From: Sphagnum compactum
Lineage: Eukaryota > Bryophyta > Sphagnopsida > Sphagnales
Direction: 5' to 3'
NCBI GenBank assembly: GCA_965153455.1
Contig: OZ234499.1
Span: 12,830,271 to 12,894,270 of the forward strand
DNA length: 64,000 bases
Shown: positions 49,801-59,879 of the stretch, piece by piece
How the letters are laid out: every line of letters begins with the position of its first letter
Numbering within the stretch: position 1 is the first letter of the stretch
Position numbers and translations under genes: made by a program
Notes under the pieces: model-generated
The model's database searches: none
Told to the model about the DNA's origin: nothing
Seen by the model: the letters and a program-made list of their open reading frames with translations, nothing else

Positions 49801-50232
49801 ATAACAAAGTCGACAAAATGTGATATTGATTGTTTCCCCAAAAAACAAGTAAAAGTAGTTGAATTTACATTAAAAGGACCCAAATCCAAAAAAAGTCAAA
49901 TTTTGTGTTTAAAATGTAAAAAATTGTGAAAAAAACCCAAAGTGTTAAACCTTTGGAAGTTTTGGCATTGAACAATAAAAGTAATTGAAATAATTAAGTG
50001 GAAATAACAAATTATACCTATACACTTTGTTAGAATTTTGCAGTACACTTAATAAACTTCGACTGTAAAGTATGTTGTAGGCATGATTGTAAAGAGTTCA
50101 ATAACCAAAAGAACTTGTTAAGGGAGGGGGGGGGACCTGCTAAGGATGTCAAGGAATGGTGAGTCAAAATTGAAAGTCATTAGGGAGTTAGGAGTTGATA
50201 GGGTTCGGGTCGAAAGTCATTGCTATGTCATT

Positions 50233-50375
50233 TGAGAAAGAAGAAAAAAGGGGGAAGGGGAAATATGGTGAATGAGAGAGAGAGAAGGGAGGGGGGGGGA
50301 GGGGGAAGGTGAAATTAGAAAAAAAAGGAAATTTGAGAGGAGGAGGGAAAAAGAGAAAACAAAAAGAAAGTTGAG
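50233..50375 (+). repeat. Purine-rich tract
   Basis: About 140 bases almost entirely A and G, including (GA)n and a run of nine to ten G. It is the source of a spurious Arg/Glu/Gly/Lys-rich ORF at 50,272-50,466. Confidence 0.8.
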
Positions 50376-50514
50376 GTTCTATAGAACATTTTCAAGCCCT
50401 CGACCTTTTACACAACTTGAAAGGACCTCCTCTGTTTTGCAAAATGCAAGGGACAAGCTTTGTTGAAGCTTAAAGGTGAACAACTTGGACACAAAGTTCT
50501 TCCCTCAGGCCCAT

Positions 50515-50865
50515 GACTAAACTTTTGTCTTTTTCCTAGTGCTCCTAGATCATGTGAAAATAAAAAACAATTAAATTACAAACAAAATCCCTCGCCCAAA
50601 TCACAAAGATAAAAAAACTGCAACAACACACTAAAAATAAGTGAAAATGAAACAACCAAATGCAAACCCTAGTTGTCAATGACGTTTTTTTTTGGTCTCT
50701 TTCTTACTCCTTTTAGACCATGTGAAATTAAAAAACACTTAGATTGTAAACAAAATCCTTCACCCAAATCACAAAGATAGAAAATAATTGCAACATCACA
50801 TTGAATTACAAAGAAAGTGAAAATATAATAGACAAATGCAAACCCTAGCCATCAATGAACCTTAG
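50515..50865 (+). repeat. ~177-bp tandem duplication
   Basis: Two units, each running from CATGTGAAA.TAAAAAACA through CCAAATCACAAAGATA to AAATGCAAACCCTAG. One is at about 50,515-50,692 and the other at 50,693-50,865. Non-coding. Confidence 0.7.
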
Positions 50866-51750
50866 AGGGATGCATTACAAACATGACAAAGGGCACTATG
50901 CTACATGTGCTTGGATGGTGTTAAAGTCCATACCATATAGTGATACACATGTCCAAATTTGATACATTACTCATGGGCTATGCACGTCCATGTTGATTTT
51001 GTGATTTCATGTTTTTTTTTTTGGGCGACATTTTGGGTTGATTAGACCTAGTTAACATGACTCTATTGTAGGCACATGCATTAAAACCTTGTGATCATTT
51101 TATGCTTAAGGAGATTGTGTGATTATTTTTTGGATTAATCTAGAATCTATAATTTCAAGCAGTCCATATATATGTATGTGTGTAATTCAAAAATATTATT
51201 CAAAATTTCAATGCCTTTTCATGTCCATGTTATATTGTAAAATCAAAATTGAGATTGACATAAATAACAATGAACTATTGAAAACCATATGAGAACATAT
51301 GAAAGAAATAAAAAAGGAAGAAGGGGGGCAAATATTACTAACTTGATAAACCTCCATCTCCTTTACCAATGTTCTTACATTTTCAAATTGAATCTTAAGG
51401 TTATTTTTAAAGAATATTTTTTTAAAAAGAAGTAAATTCATAAATCCAAAGTTTTTCCTTGACCAACTGCGAGGTTCTATTTACAAATTCCAATCATACT
51501 ACAAATTGAAACATGATCATGAAGAACAATGTATGTACAACATTCTCCAAAAGTAAGACTTGTGAGCCTTTACATACATAAGAAGTAATACACATCATCC
51601 TTGAAAACTGCAAAGAAAAATATTCATTGACCTATGAAGCCCAATCGTGTTAAAATGTTGCAAAAAACTGGTAGGATTTTTCTCCTTACAAAACTCAGTT
51701 GCTTAAACTTGGTGACCAACCCTCATATCATCGCTTCCCATCCCAATCTA

Positions 51751-51760
51751 CTTATATAAT
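51751..51760 (+). promoter_or_regulatory. TATA box of the microprotein candidate
   Basis: CTTATATAAT, 78 bases before the first ATG at 51,837. The stretch between them is CT-rich (TCCATCC repeats), as plant 5' UTRs often are. Confidence 0.45.
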
Positions 51761-51836
51761 ATCCTTGGGTGGTCGTCCTTTCCATCCATCCGTCCCGTCA
51801 TCCGTCCATCCAAGTTCCTCATCCCGGAAGAAGAAG

Positions 51837-52105
51837 ATGATGGAACGGGAGGAGGACGACGACTCATGGCGGTGACAACAGTTTATCCACATGTTCATGT
51901 GATTCTGTTAGCGCAGTTTGTTTTAGCACTGCGAAATTGTTTTTGTGTGGTCTGCAGGAATTTATCAGAGCGAGCGATGGAGGGCCAGCAACAACAAAAA
52001 CCAAATGGAGGCACGGAGAAGAAAGGTACCAGTCCGAAGCTGCCGAAGAGAGGAGACATCTTATGGGGGATCGTCACACCAAAGGAGCTCAAAAGTAAGA
52101 GATGA
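51837..52105 (+). CDS. Candidate two-exon microprotein (~60 residues), unrecognised
   Basis: Proposed exons 51,837-51,871 and 51,958-52,105, joined at CG/GTGACA and TCTGCAG/GAATTT in frame, giving 60 residues. The N-terminus is acidic (MMEREEDDDSW), followed by Q/K-rich sequence and the motif TSPKLPKRGD. Small plant proteins with a similar short PKRG motif are known to me, but I cannot name a function. A TATA-like box, a CT-rich leader and raised GC support a real transcript. An unspliced alternative from ATG 51,866 stays in the same frame through to the same stop. The gene runs head-on into the broken LRR gene on the other strand. Confidence 0.4.
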
Positions 52106-52119
52106 ACAACTTTAAGGCA

Positions 52120-53059
52120 ATACGTGGAAGTGCCTGGAGGGAAGTGGTGGCAGTGGAGTTCAAAGAAGAGTGGGTTAGTCTTCCAGATGATCAACTCCCT
52201 TCCAGGACTAGCTTCCAAGTTTGAAATTTCTCTTTGAGTAACAAACTATGAAAGACTAACCCACTTGAGCTTCCCGTGAGTATACGGTAGTCTATCAACC
52301 AAAGAGTTGATTCCAGACTGCAGAAAATGAATTTTTTTAAGACATCTTCCTGCCCTTCTAGAGTGGAAACGCAGTTGAAAAGCTGGAAAATAGACATTCA
52401 AGTCTCTCACCAATCATCATCTTGGTATGCACATAGATCATGAAGCGGCGGTTGTCCTGCGCATTTTTGTAGTGGCTGTTATCTTCTGGGTTCTGTGTAG
52501 GCACATACTCACCCTCTGTCTTCGGTTTGGGATTTCCAATTTCGGTTGGGATTGTTCTTGTGAAGGAGTTGGAGCTCAGATCCAGATGCTGCAGAGTTGT
52601 GATGGAGAAAAGCTTGGGAGCCAAAGTGCCAAAAAGACCCAGTTGGTGAAGACTCACTCCTGAGACTTGCCCCAAGCTGTTGCAGGTAACTCCTGTCCAG
52701 TGACATGGTCCTTACATGTCAGGAGCTGCTAGCACCCAATCTGGATATGGATCTGCTCCTTGCCATGTAGTTCCTTGCTTGAATGCCCATAATGCTGCTA
52801 CGTCATTGTCGTCGACCACAAATGCAGCTGTTGCAATAACAACCATGACAACTTGAAGGTGGTTTCTTCTTTCAGCTGGACGGCCTACAAGAAACAGTAG
52901 CAGCAGTAGGATCAGCAGCAACAGTAGCAGCTTGATGAAGCTCCATGATCTCTGAGCCATCAACTGTCCAGGAAGCTGAGCAAAAGCAACAGTAACAACA
53001 AACTGGGTGGTGGTTCTTCTTCTTCCAATGCTGATCATGGGCTGCTTCATCAAGCTCAT
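52120..53059 (-). pseudogene. LRR receptor-like protein, N-terminal remnant
   Basis: Reads on the minus strand as exon 1 (53,059-52,513). It has a hydrophobic signal-anchor region (L/I-rich run), then the LRRNT-type opening DDNDVAALWAFKQG...PDW, the Cys pair region CHWTGVTC, and one to two leucine-rich repeats (LFGTLAPKLFSITTLQHLDL, then SSNSF...IPTEIGN). A good donor, GAGG/GTGAGTATG, follows. An in-frame TAA at 52,712-52,714 breaks it between the N-terminal cap and the Cys motif. A further LRR-like fragment (GKLKWVSLS) after an AG site near 52,322 also hits a stop. No kinase domain is present in the window. Intact relatives are plasma-membrane receptors for peptides or hormones. This copy is truncated and probably dead. 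Confidence 0.65.
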
Positions 53060-53791
53060 GGAGCTAGAGAAGATTGATACCTATCACTCTGAGCTGCTTT
53101 TGAAGCTTTTGAAGTTTCTTCTTCCTCTGACTATGAAGTTGAAAACTTAGATTCAAAGCTGAAGTTCTCTCACCATAAGTCTTGGTCCCATGAAGCTGAA
53201 AGCTTAGACTCAAAGCCTAGACTTTTTTCTTAGTAACTCCTTGTCTTCTTGAGCAAGAACCGATGAAAACATTCTCCATAGCTGGCAATGTAACAGTGCT
53301 AAAGGGAAGTTCAGCTTCTGAACTCTAGACTTGCTTGAGCTTCATGTTCTCATGATGAAAACTAAGCAGCCTTGGAAAAGATCCATGGAAAAGCACAAGA
53401 CATGGGAATGGACATATTTTAATGCCCTCATCAGCAAGTCTTCTTCATGGCCAAGACTCTCTTGATTGTCTGTTAGTCACAAGCCCTCCCTTTTTTTTTT
53501 ATCTGAAAAATCAGCTTGATCATCATCATCATCATCATTTGCCACATATATAGCAGGCACATGAGCAACTGTGGAAATTAAGAAGCCAGAGACATATCAG
53601 CAATGTGTGCAAAGGAGCCAAATTTTTTTTGATTGCTCAATGTAGGCTGTCAAGCACTGATCCTACTGAAGAGTCTGTAGCAGATCATCTTTTTTGCTTA
53701 GGTACTATCATCCTATTGGAAATGGTGCTTTTGGATGCAGAAGGTGTTACAGATTTTCAGAAGTAACTTCTGATGCTTTATAATTAAACCA
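53060..53791. other. Spacer between LRR remnant and Helitron
   Basis: Probable promoter region of the former LRR gene. Short GAAGCTGAAA..TTAGA.TCAAAGC repeats occur around 53,130-53,215, and a (CAT)n run lies at about 53,519-53,538. The Helitron 5' terminus (TC after a host A) must lie here or just inside, but I cannot place it. Confidence 0.4.
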
Positions 53792-56511
53792 ATGAATGAA
53801 GAGGGAGAAGAGTCCCCTTTGGAAGGCCCGCGCGTCCGCCAGAACCGTCTTGCCCGAGAGAGGCACGCTGTTCGATCTAAGGAGCAGCGTGCAACAGATG
53901 CTAGCCGACGGGAAGGTCAAAGGGCACGTAGTGCGCAGCGTGAACTAGATCGCGTAAACCAAGGTGGGAACCAAGTGATCCCTTTGGCGCGCCGTGAATT
54001 TGACGGCAACCATCATGGTCTTCGCCACACTTTAGGTGAAATGACCACAATGTGTGGTAAGTGCGGCGCCCTACACTTTTTGGAGGAGCGTGTCGCATCA
54101 AGTTCGCGTGCCAATCCGCAGTTTACACCGTGTTGCGCACAAGGTAAAGTGACGCTGCCCCCGTTGGCACCCCCACCAGAACCGCTCAGGTGGCTCCTTA
54201 CAAGTAACGAAGCAGATGCAAAAGACTTTCGTCAGCGCATTCGCTCTTACAACAATGCGTTGGCCTTCACGTCTGTGGGGGCCAACCTGGATACCAGTGT
54301 TGCCTAACCTGGCAACTATATTTACCGTCTTCGCAGTGAGCTTTACCATAGGATGGGGAGTCTACTTCCTCAGCCTGGCGAGGCACCAAAATTCGCCCAG
54401 CTATACATTAGCGATCCACATGCCGAACTTGATGGCCGGATGGGCAATTTTGGCGGCCTGAACAGGGACATTATGCAGTCGTTGCAAACGATGCTGCATG
54501 AATGTAACCCCTACGCCAGCATCTACCAAACGGCCATGGAACAACTCCAAGGCGGGGCTGTTGAGTTAAGTCTTCGTTTGCTGAATGATCGCCACACTGA
54601 TTTGCGGCGTTACAATGCGCCAACTACTGACGAAGTTGGCGCATTGATGGTTGGGGGCGATGTGGATGAAGCAAACGCACGCGACATTGTCATTTGTTCG
54701 ACTAATGGCTATTTTCAGCGCGTCTCTCCCCTACACAGTGCATACGCGCCACTGCACTACGTCCTTCTCTTCCCAGATGGACGCAACGGATGGCATGACG
54801 GCATCCCATTGAATGGATTTCAATGGGATGGCTCTGGGTTCATCCAAGATGACGAGAATGGAGTAGGTGGTAAACGCGGTTCCGCATGCGTCACCATGCT
54901 TCAGTTTTACGCATACATACTACAACATCGCATCAACGAGGAATGGATTCTGCGAGCCGGAAGGCTTTTACAGCAATTCATTGTTGACGCATATGCATGT
55001 ACTGAACAAAACCGCTTGAAGTTTATTCGCGAGAATTAGCGACAACTACATTGCGACCTGTACAATGGTCTTCAAGATGCATTGAATGCTGGCGACGTTT
55101 TTGGGAACGACATCGGGCAGAAGATGATTCTTCCGTCGTCATTCCAGGGCGGTGAGCGCGCCATGGGCCAACTGTACCAAGATGCCATGGCAAGGGTCCG
55201 CAAATTTGGTAAGCCAGACCTTTTTGTCACATTTACCTGTAATCCTAAATGGAAAGAGATTACAGATGCACTTCTCCCGGGGCAAACTGCCAAAGATCGC
55301 CCTGACTTAGTAACTCGCGTTTTTAATTTGAAACTTGACGCCCTTTTGAAGGACATTAAAGACGATGTTCTTGGCAATGTGATTGCTAAAATTTGGGTCA
55401 TCGAGTTTCAAAAAAGAGGCTTGCCCCACGCGCACATTTTGCTCATTTTAGATGAAGTGTCGAAATTGCGCACCGCCGAGGACTACGATTCGATGGTATC
55501 GGCCGAGATTCCGGACCCGATATGCCATTTTAAGGCGTATGAGACGGTCACTTCGTGCATGGTGCATGGGCCATGTGGTCCAGATTTTTTCAACGCACAA
55601 TGCATGGAGCAAGGAAAGTGCAAGAAAAGGTACGCGCGTTCCTTTAGCGAAGAAACGCACTGTGATGTTGACGGGTACCCCAACTATCGGCGCCGTCAAA
55701 CCCGCATTTTTGTAGATCCAAAAATGCAACGCGTGGTGGATAACCAGTGGATTGTCCCGTATAATCTTCACCTGGCAACCAAGTACCACGCGCACATCAA
55801 CGTGGAGATATGTTCGTCCATATCTGCCGTCAAGTACCTGTACAAGTATGTGTACAAGGGCCCTGACCGTGCTACTGCCGTTGTCGAAAGGCGAGCGAAT
55901 ATGCTTGGCCAGGATAACAACGCACAGGCGATTGTTGCCAATGGTGAGTGGCAAAACCGTGATGAAATTAAAGCATACCTTGAAGGACGCTATGTCTCTG
56001 CTTCCGAGGCATCATGGCGTCTTTTCTCTTTTAGAATGCATGACGGGACACCGTCTGTCACACGCCTTGCCGTGCACAAGCGTGGAATGCATACGGTCGT
56101 GTACAATGATAATGCTAGTATTTTTGAAGCTGTTAATAGCGAGCAAAACCAAAAAACAACGCTCACTGAATACTTCCAAGCCAATATTGATTACCCCTTG
56201 GCCAAAGAAGTCACGTACATGGATTTTCCCTCTGTGTTTACATGGACCAATGGGATGAAAAAATGGACCATCCGGCAGAGAGGGTGTTGTGTCGAGCGCC
56301 TTTATTTCATCAGTCCTTCCGCTGGCAAACGTTATTTCTTGCGTACATTGTTAACGAAGGTCAAATGTGTTGTTTCTTTTGAAGCTCTTCGCACAATTAA
56401 TGGTGTTGTCCATGACACATTCAAATCAACATGCATTGCACTTGGTTTGTATGACTCGGATGACAAGTGGAATGGCTGCTTGGAAGAAGCAGTTGGCATG
56501 CGAACAGGTGC
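53792..56511 (+). pseudogene. Helitron Rep/helicase protein, N-terminal part
   Basis: One reading frame for about 907 codons, broken only by TAA at 54,305-54,307 and TAG at 55,037-55,039. The Helitron_like_N region (about 55,080-56,000) contains the HUH nuclease motif as GLPHAHILL near 55,425 and the tyrosine block KYLYKYVYKG near 55,832, which together nick and join single-stranded DNA in rolling-circle transposition. The N-terminal part has a CGKC.ALH zinc-like motif near 54,055 and the YHRMGSLLP block after the first stop. The helicase half is absent because a CACTA terminus begins at 56,512. Base composition is near 50% GC, unlike the AT-rich flanks. The TAG stands where CAG (Gln) is usual in the family. 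Confidence 0.88.
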
Positions 56512-56769
56512 CACTACTAGAAATTTGCCATTTTGCAACTGCCGTATGCAACTGGTTTGGTTGCATTTTCAGTTGCATGCAACACATGCAACTGCAAATT
56601 CGCCTAGTTGCATAAAACCAGTTGCAGGCGCTTTTAGTTGCATGTCACAGTACGTATATGAGCAAGTATATACGGTTGGGTTATACGGTTTCATCCACCC
56701 ATATTCTATACCTACGGTTGTAAGTGCGACTGCATGCAACTACACGGGTTGCGTTCACACTGCGTTACA

Positions 56770-57895
56770 TGCAAATTAGCTCACCCAATTGTATGCGAAC
56801 ACGTGTAGGGTTAGGGTTAGGGTTTTTCATCGGACCGTTTATAGTGCGCCACGTGGCAGCACAAAAACCGTTAGATTTAGTTGCATATGCAACTGCTGAC
56901 CCATGTTTTAGGGTTAGGATTAGGGTTTTTTCATCGGACCGTTTACAGTGCGCCACGTGCCAGCACAACAATCGTTAGATTTAGTTGCATATGCAACTGC
57001 TGACCCATGTTTTAAGGTTAGGGTTGGGGTTGGGGTTTTTCCTCGGACCGTTTATAGTGCGCCACGTGGCAGCACAACAACCGTTAGATTTAGTTGCATA
57101 TGCAACTGCTAACCCATGTTTTAGGAATAGGGTTAGGGTTAGGGTTTTTTCATCGGACCGTTTACAGTGCGCCATGTGCCAGCACAACAACCGTTAGATT
57201 TAGTTGCATATGCAACTGCTGACCCATGTTTTAGGGTTACGGTTAGGGTTGGGGTTTTTTCATCGGACCGTTTACAGTGCGCCACGTGGCAGCACAACAA
57301 CCGTTAGATTTAGTTGCGTATGCAACTGCTGTCCCATGTTTTAGGGTTAGGGTTAGGATTGGGGTTTTTCATCGGACCGTTTATAGTGCGCCACGTGCCA
57401 GCACAACAACCGTTAGATTTAGTTGCGTATGCAACTGCTGTCCCATGTTTTAGGGTTAGGGTTAGGATTGGGGTTTTTCATCGGACCGTTTATAGTGCGG
57501 CACGTGGTAGCACAACAACCATTAGATGTAGTTGCATATGCAACTGGTAACCCATGTTTTAGGAATAGGGTTAGGGTTAGGGTTTTTTCATCGGACCGTT
57601 TACAGTGCGCCACGTGGCAGCACAACAACCGTTAGATTTAGTTGCATATGCAACTGCTGACACATGTTTTAGGGTTAGGGTTTTTCACCAGACCGGTTGT
57701 AGTGCGCCACGTGGCAGTACAACAACCGTTAGATTTAGTTGCATAGGCAACTGGTGAATTCCATATGTAACTGCTGAATTGCATATGCAACTGCTGACCT
57801 ATGTTTTAAGGTTACGTTTAGGGTTAGGGTTTTCCATCATACAAGTTAAATATGTTTTAGGGTTAGGGTTTAGGGTTAGGATTAGGGTTTAGGGT
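56770..57895 (+). repeat. Array of nine ~109-bp units with palindromes and TTAGGG-like strings
   Basis: The mark TTAGATTTAG occurs at 56,871, 56,975, 57,084, 57,194, 57,304, 57,413, 57,522 (variant), 57,632 and 57,729, mostly 109-110 apart. Each unit has CATCGGACCGTTTA.AGTGCG, a CACGTGGC/CACGTGCC box, a near-exact AGTTGCATATGCAACT palindrome and CCATGTTTTAGGGTTAGGG. The last ~110 bases decay into mixed TTTAGGG/TTAGGG strings. The palindrome joins two head-to-head copies of the AGTTGCA motif found at the element's end, so the array looks like amplified subterminal DNA. Confidence 0.85.
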
Positions 57896-58311
57896 TATGA
57901 TGTATCAGGATTAGTAGCATTAACCATTGCCACATTAGCATTAAGAGCACACCTAGACCTAGTTTAACTAATGTACATTATACATATCAGGTCTCTATTA
58001 TATTCCTCTAGTGCTGAAAAATCAACCAATAAATATTACACACAGATTTGTGATTTGCAATTTTGCATGTAACAAATCTGCAGTTACTTAACCAACAAAT
58101 TACCCTTTGTCATAACATTGAAATTCCATCCAATGGGGTTTAATGGCCATTGTTCCAATTACAGCAACCAGGAATCCATCACTCTATCAGGTCTATTAAA
58201 CCTGACAATGTCTAAAATATCATTGACACCCAAAAAAGGCCATAACTACTCAAAATATGTCGGTTTTAGAATTCAAAAATCAACTAGCTCCCGACCTATA
58301 GTGCCCCTAAC
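57896..58311. other. Between repeat array and DUF8039 reading frame
   Basis: AT-rich, probably the 3' UTR of the minus-strand transposon gene. No other feature seen. Confidence 0.4.
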
Positions 58312-58939
58312 TTAAGCATGCTTTCGCATTAGACGACCTTCCCATACAGTGCTTGAACCTATTACATCCTTTAACACACATTGTGGGGGATCATCATTCT
58401 CATTTGGCACCAACAACGGGGTGTTGCCTTTACCTGCCACAATTTCACTTAACTGGACTCGGAACCATGACTCCTTAACTGGCACCCCATGGTGGACACA
58501 TCCTTGTCCTCCAACACCTGTTATCAGCCCCTTCGCTACAACCTCCGCATCAAGGTTACATAAGACAATTGCTTCCCCTACTTTAAACTGCACATCAACC
58601 AATAAAGAACCTTCATTCAATTTACCATGAGCAACCAATTTAGGAAAATGGAAATTTTGTTACAACATTGTGTCAAACAGGGCATTTGTGTTCCCTAGTT
58701 ATAAATCATAGATACTCAAGAGCATGTTGGTATTAACTTACCTGTTGCCTTGCCTTCTCTCCTACATTCCCCACCCTTGCACCAATATTAGAGCGTAGCC
58801 GACTGCTCACACCTCCTTCAGGTGCTAGCATACTTGCTGCCTTTTTTTGCACTTTCTGCCACACCAAATCCATCAATGAATACAAATGTGAAACCATGTC
58901 AATGATTTCCCTTGAAGCTTGTATGCACCTAGACCCCAA
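58312..58939 (-). pseudogene. C-terminal exons of the CACTA accessory gene (DUF8039-like)
   Basis: The 58,638-58,312 frame (108 codons) has EVVAKGLITG, HHGVPVKESWFRVQLSEI, PLLVP and a closing VLKDVIGSSTVW, the layout of the DUF8039 domain that closes many plant Ptta/En/Spm proteins. The 58,939-58,733 frame upstream, 69 codons with a helix-forming start, is probably the preceding exon. Exon borders are not certain. The domain's function is unknown to me. Confidence 0.55.
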
Positions 58940-59147
58940 ACAATGTGGGTATGTTCTTAATCTTTAGATTGTAACAGAAAGAACAACAAATCTAGCTTCC
59001 ACAATCTAACTTATGTCCTATTTTAGCCATGTAGTTCGTGCAATTCCCAACATCCCACACATATGCCACATTTGATATACACTGCAAGAGTACTCCCACA
59101 ATTGAACAATCCACAGCATTTCGTAGACTCTAACTTTAATGTGTTGG

Positions 59148-59729
59148 TCATGTTGGGCACTTAGATCGTACCTTTGAGGGTGGACGTTGGCGGTTGCTCT
59201 CATCTACACAGTCATCGCCTTTGCAAGCTACTCCAACTTCTTTGTCCTTCCCTGACATATTAGGATTCTGCCCCATATCCTCTCCTATTAGCACATAGTT
59301 GGGGATATCGTCTCCTACTAGCACATAGTTGGGGACATGTGAAGGGACAACACCATCCACTTGTTGGCCCACCCCTTTTCCTGTAGAGATATGATCGGCT
59401 TTTGGAGCTAATTGTGTGGCAGTCTCAACCATTGTTGTGCCTGACCCTCGTCCATCATGATCTGAATGAAGAACCTCATGCAGGCTCTTTGCAACACCAA
59501 GAATCTCAGGGGATCCAGTCCTTGAAGGAACATCTACCTCTTCAATGTTTACAGTGGCTGCAACAGTTTTGGGGATTCTCACATTCACACCATCTTCTCG
59601 ACATGCTAGCAATTGTTGCATGAAATCTTCTACCTTAGCATTCAATTTATCCATCCCTTCAATAACTTGGGAAACTTGGCCACTCATCTCTGGCAGCTTC
59701 TTTTCAATGGCAGTCATTCGAGAAAACAA
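59148..59729 (-). pseudogene. Middle, coiled-coil part of the CACTA accessory gene
   Basis: A 193-codon frame. The first 40 residues form a heptad-like helix (MTAIEKKLPEMSGQVSQVIEG), and the rest is hydrophilic with a doubled PNYVL.G.D motif. In Ptta/En/Spm accessory proteins a coiled coil follows the Transposase_24 region and precedes DUF8039, which fits its place between the neighbouring pieces. It is assigned by position and general character, not by a diagnostic motif. Confidence 0.45.
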
Positions 59730-59879
59730 ACTGGGAGATTGTGATGCCTGCCCAATAAACCCATCAAAAGATCCTTACAATGACAACATAAGTATTCCAC
59801 CTACTAATTACTATCAAACTCATGAAGGCAGAAATAAAAATGAATATCTAGTCTAGAGCAAATCAGAAACTATGAAGTT

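Larger units (their letters stand above)
48991..51750. other. AT-rich intergenic DNA with small tandem repeats
   Basis: No gene. Holds the repeats listed separately at 49,350-49,800 and 50,515-50,865 and a purine-rich stretch at about 50,233-50,375. Confidence 0.45.

Noticed and set aside
50272-50466. Arg/Glu/Lys-rich 64-codon ORF
   Set aside because: Produced by a purine-rich low-complexity tract.
55448-55954. 168-codon minus-strand ORF
   Set aside because: Antisense shadow of the Helitron Rep region, which has clear HUH motifs on the plus strand.
56770-57730. CRISPR-like regular spacing
   Set aside because: Whole ~109-bp units are repeated with no unique spacers, and the DNA is plant nuclear.
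56770-57895. TTAGGG/TTTAGGG strings as a chromosome end or interstitial telomere
   Set aside because: The strings are short and always embedded in a 109-bp unit within transposon DNA, so a true telomere tract is unlikely.
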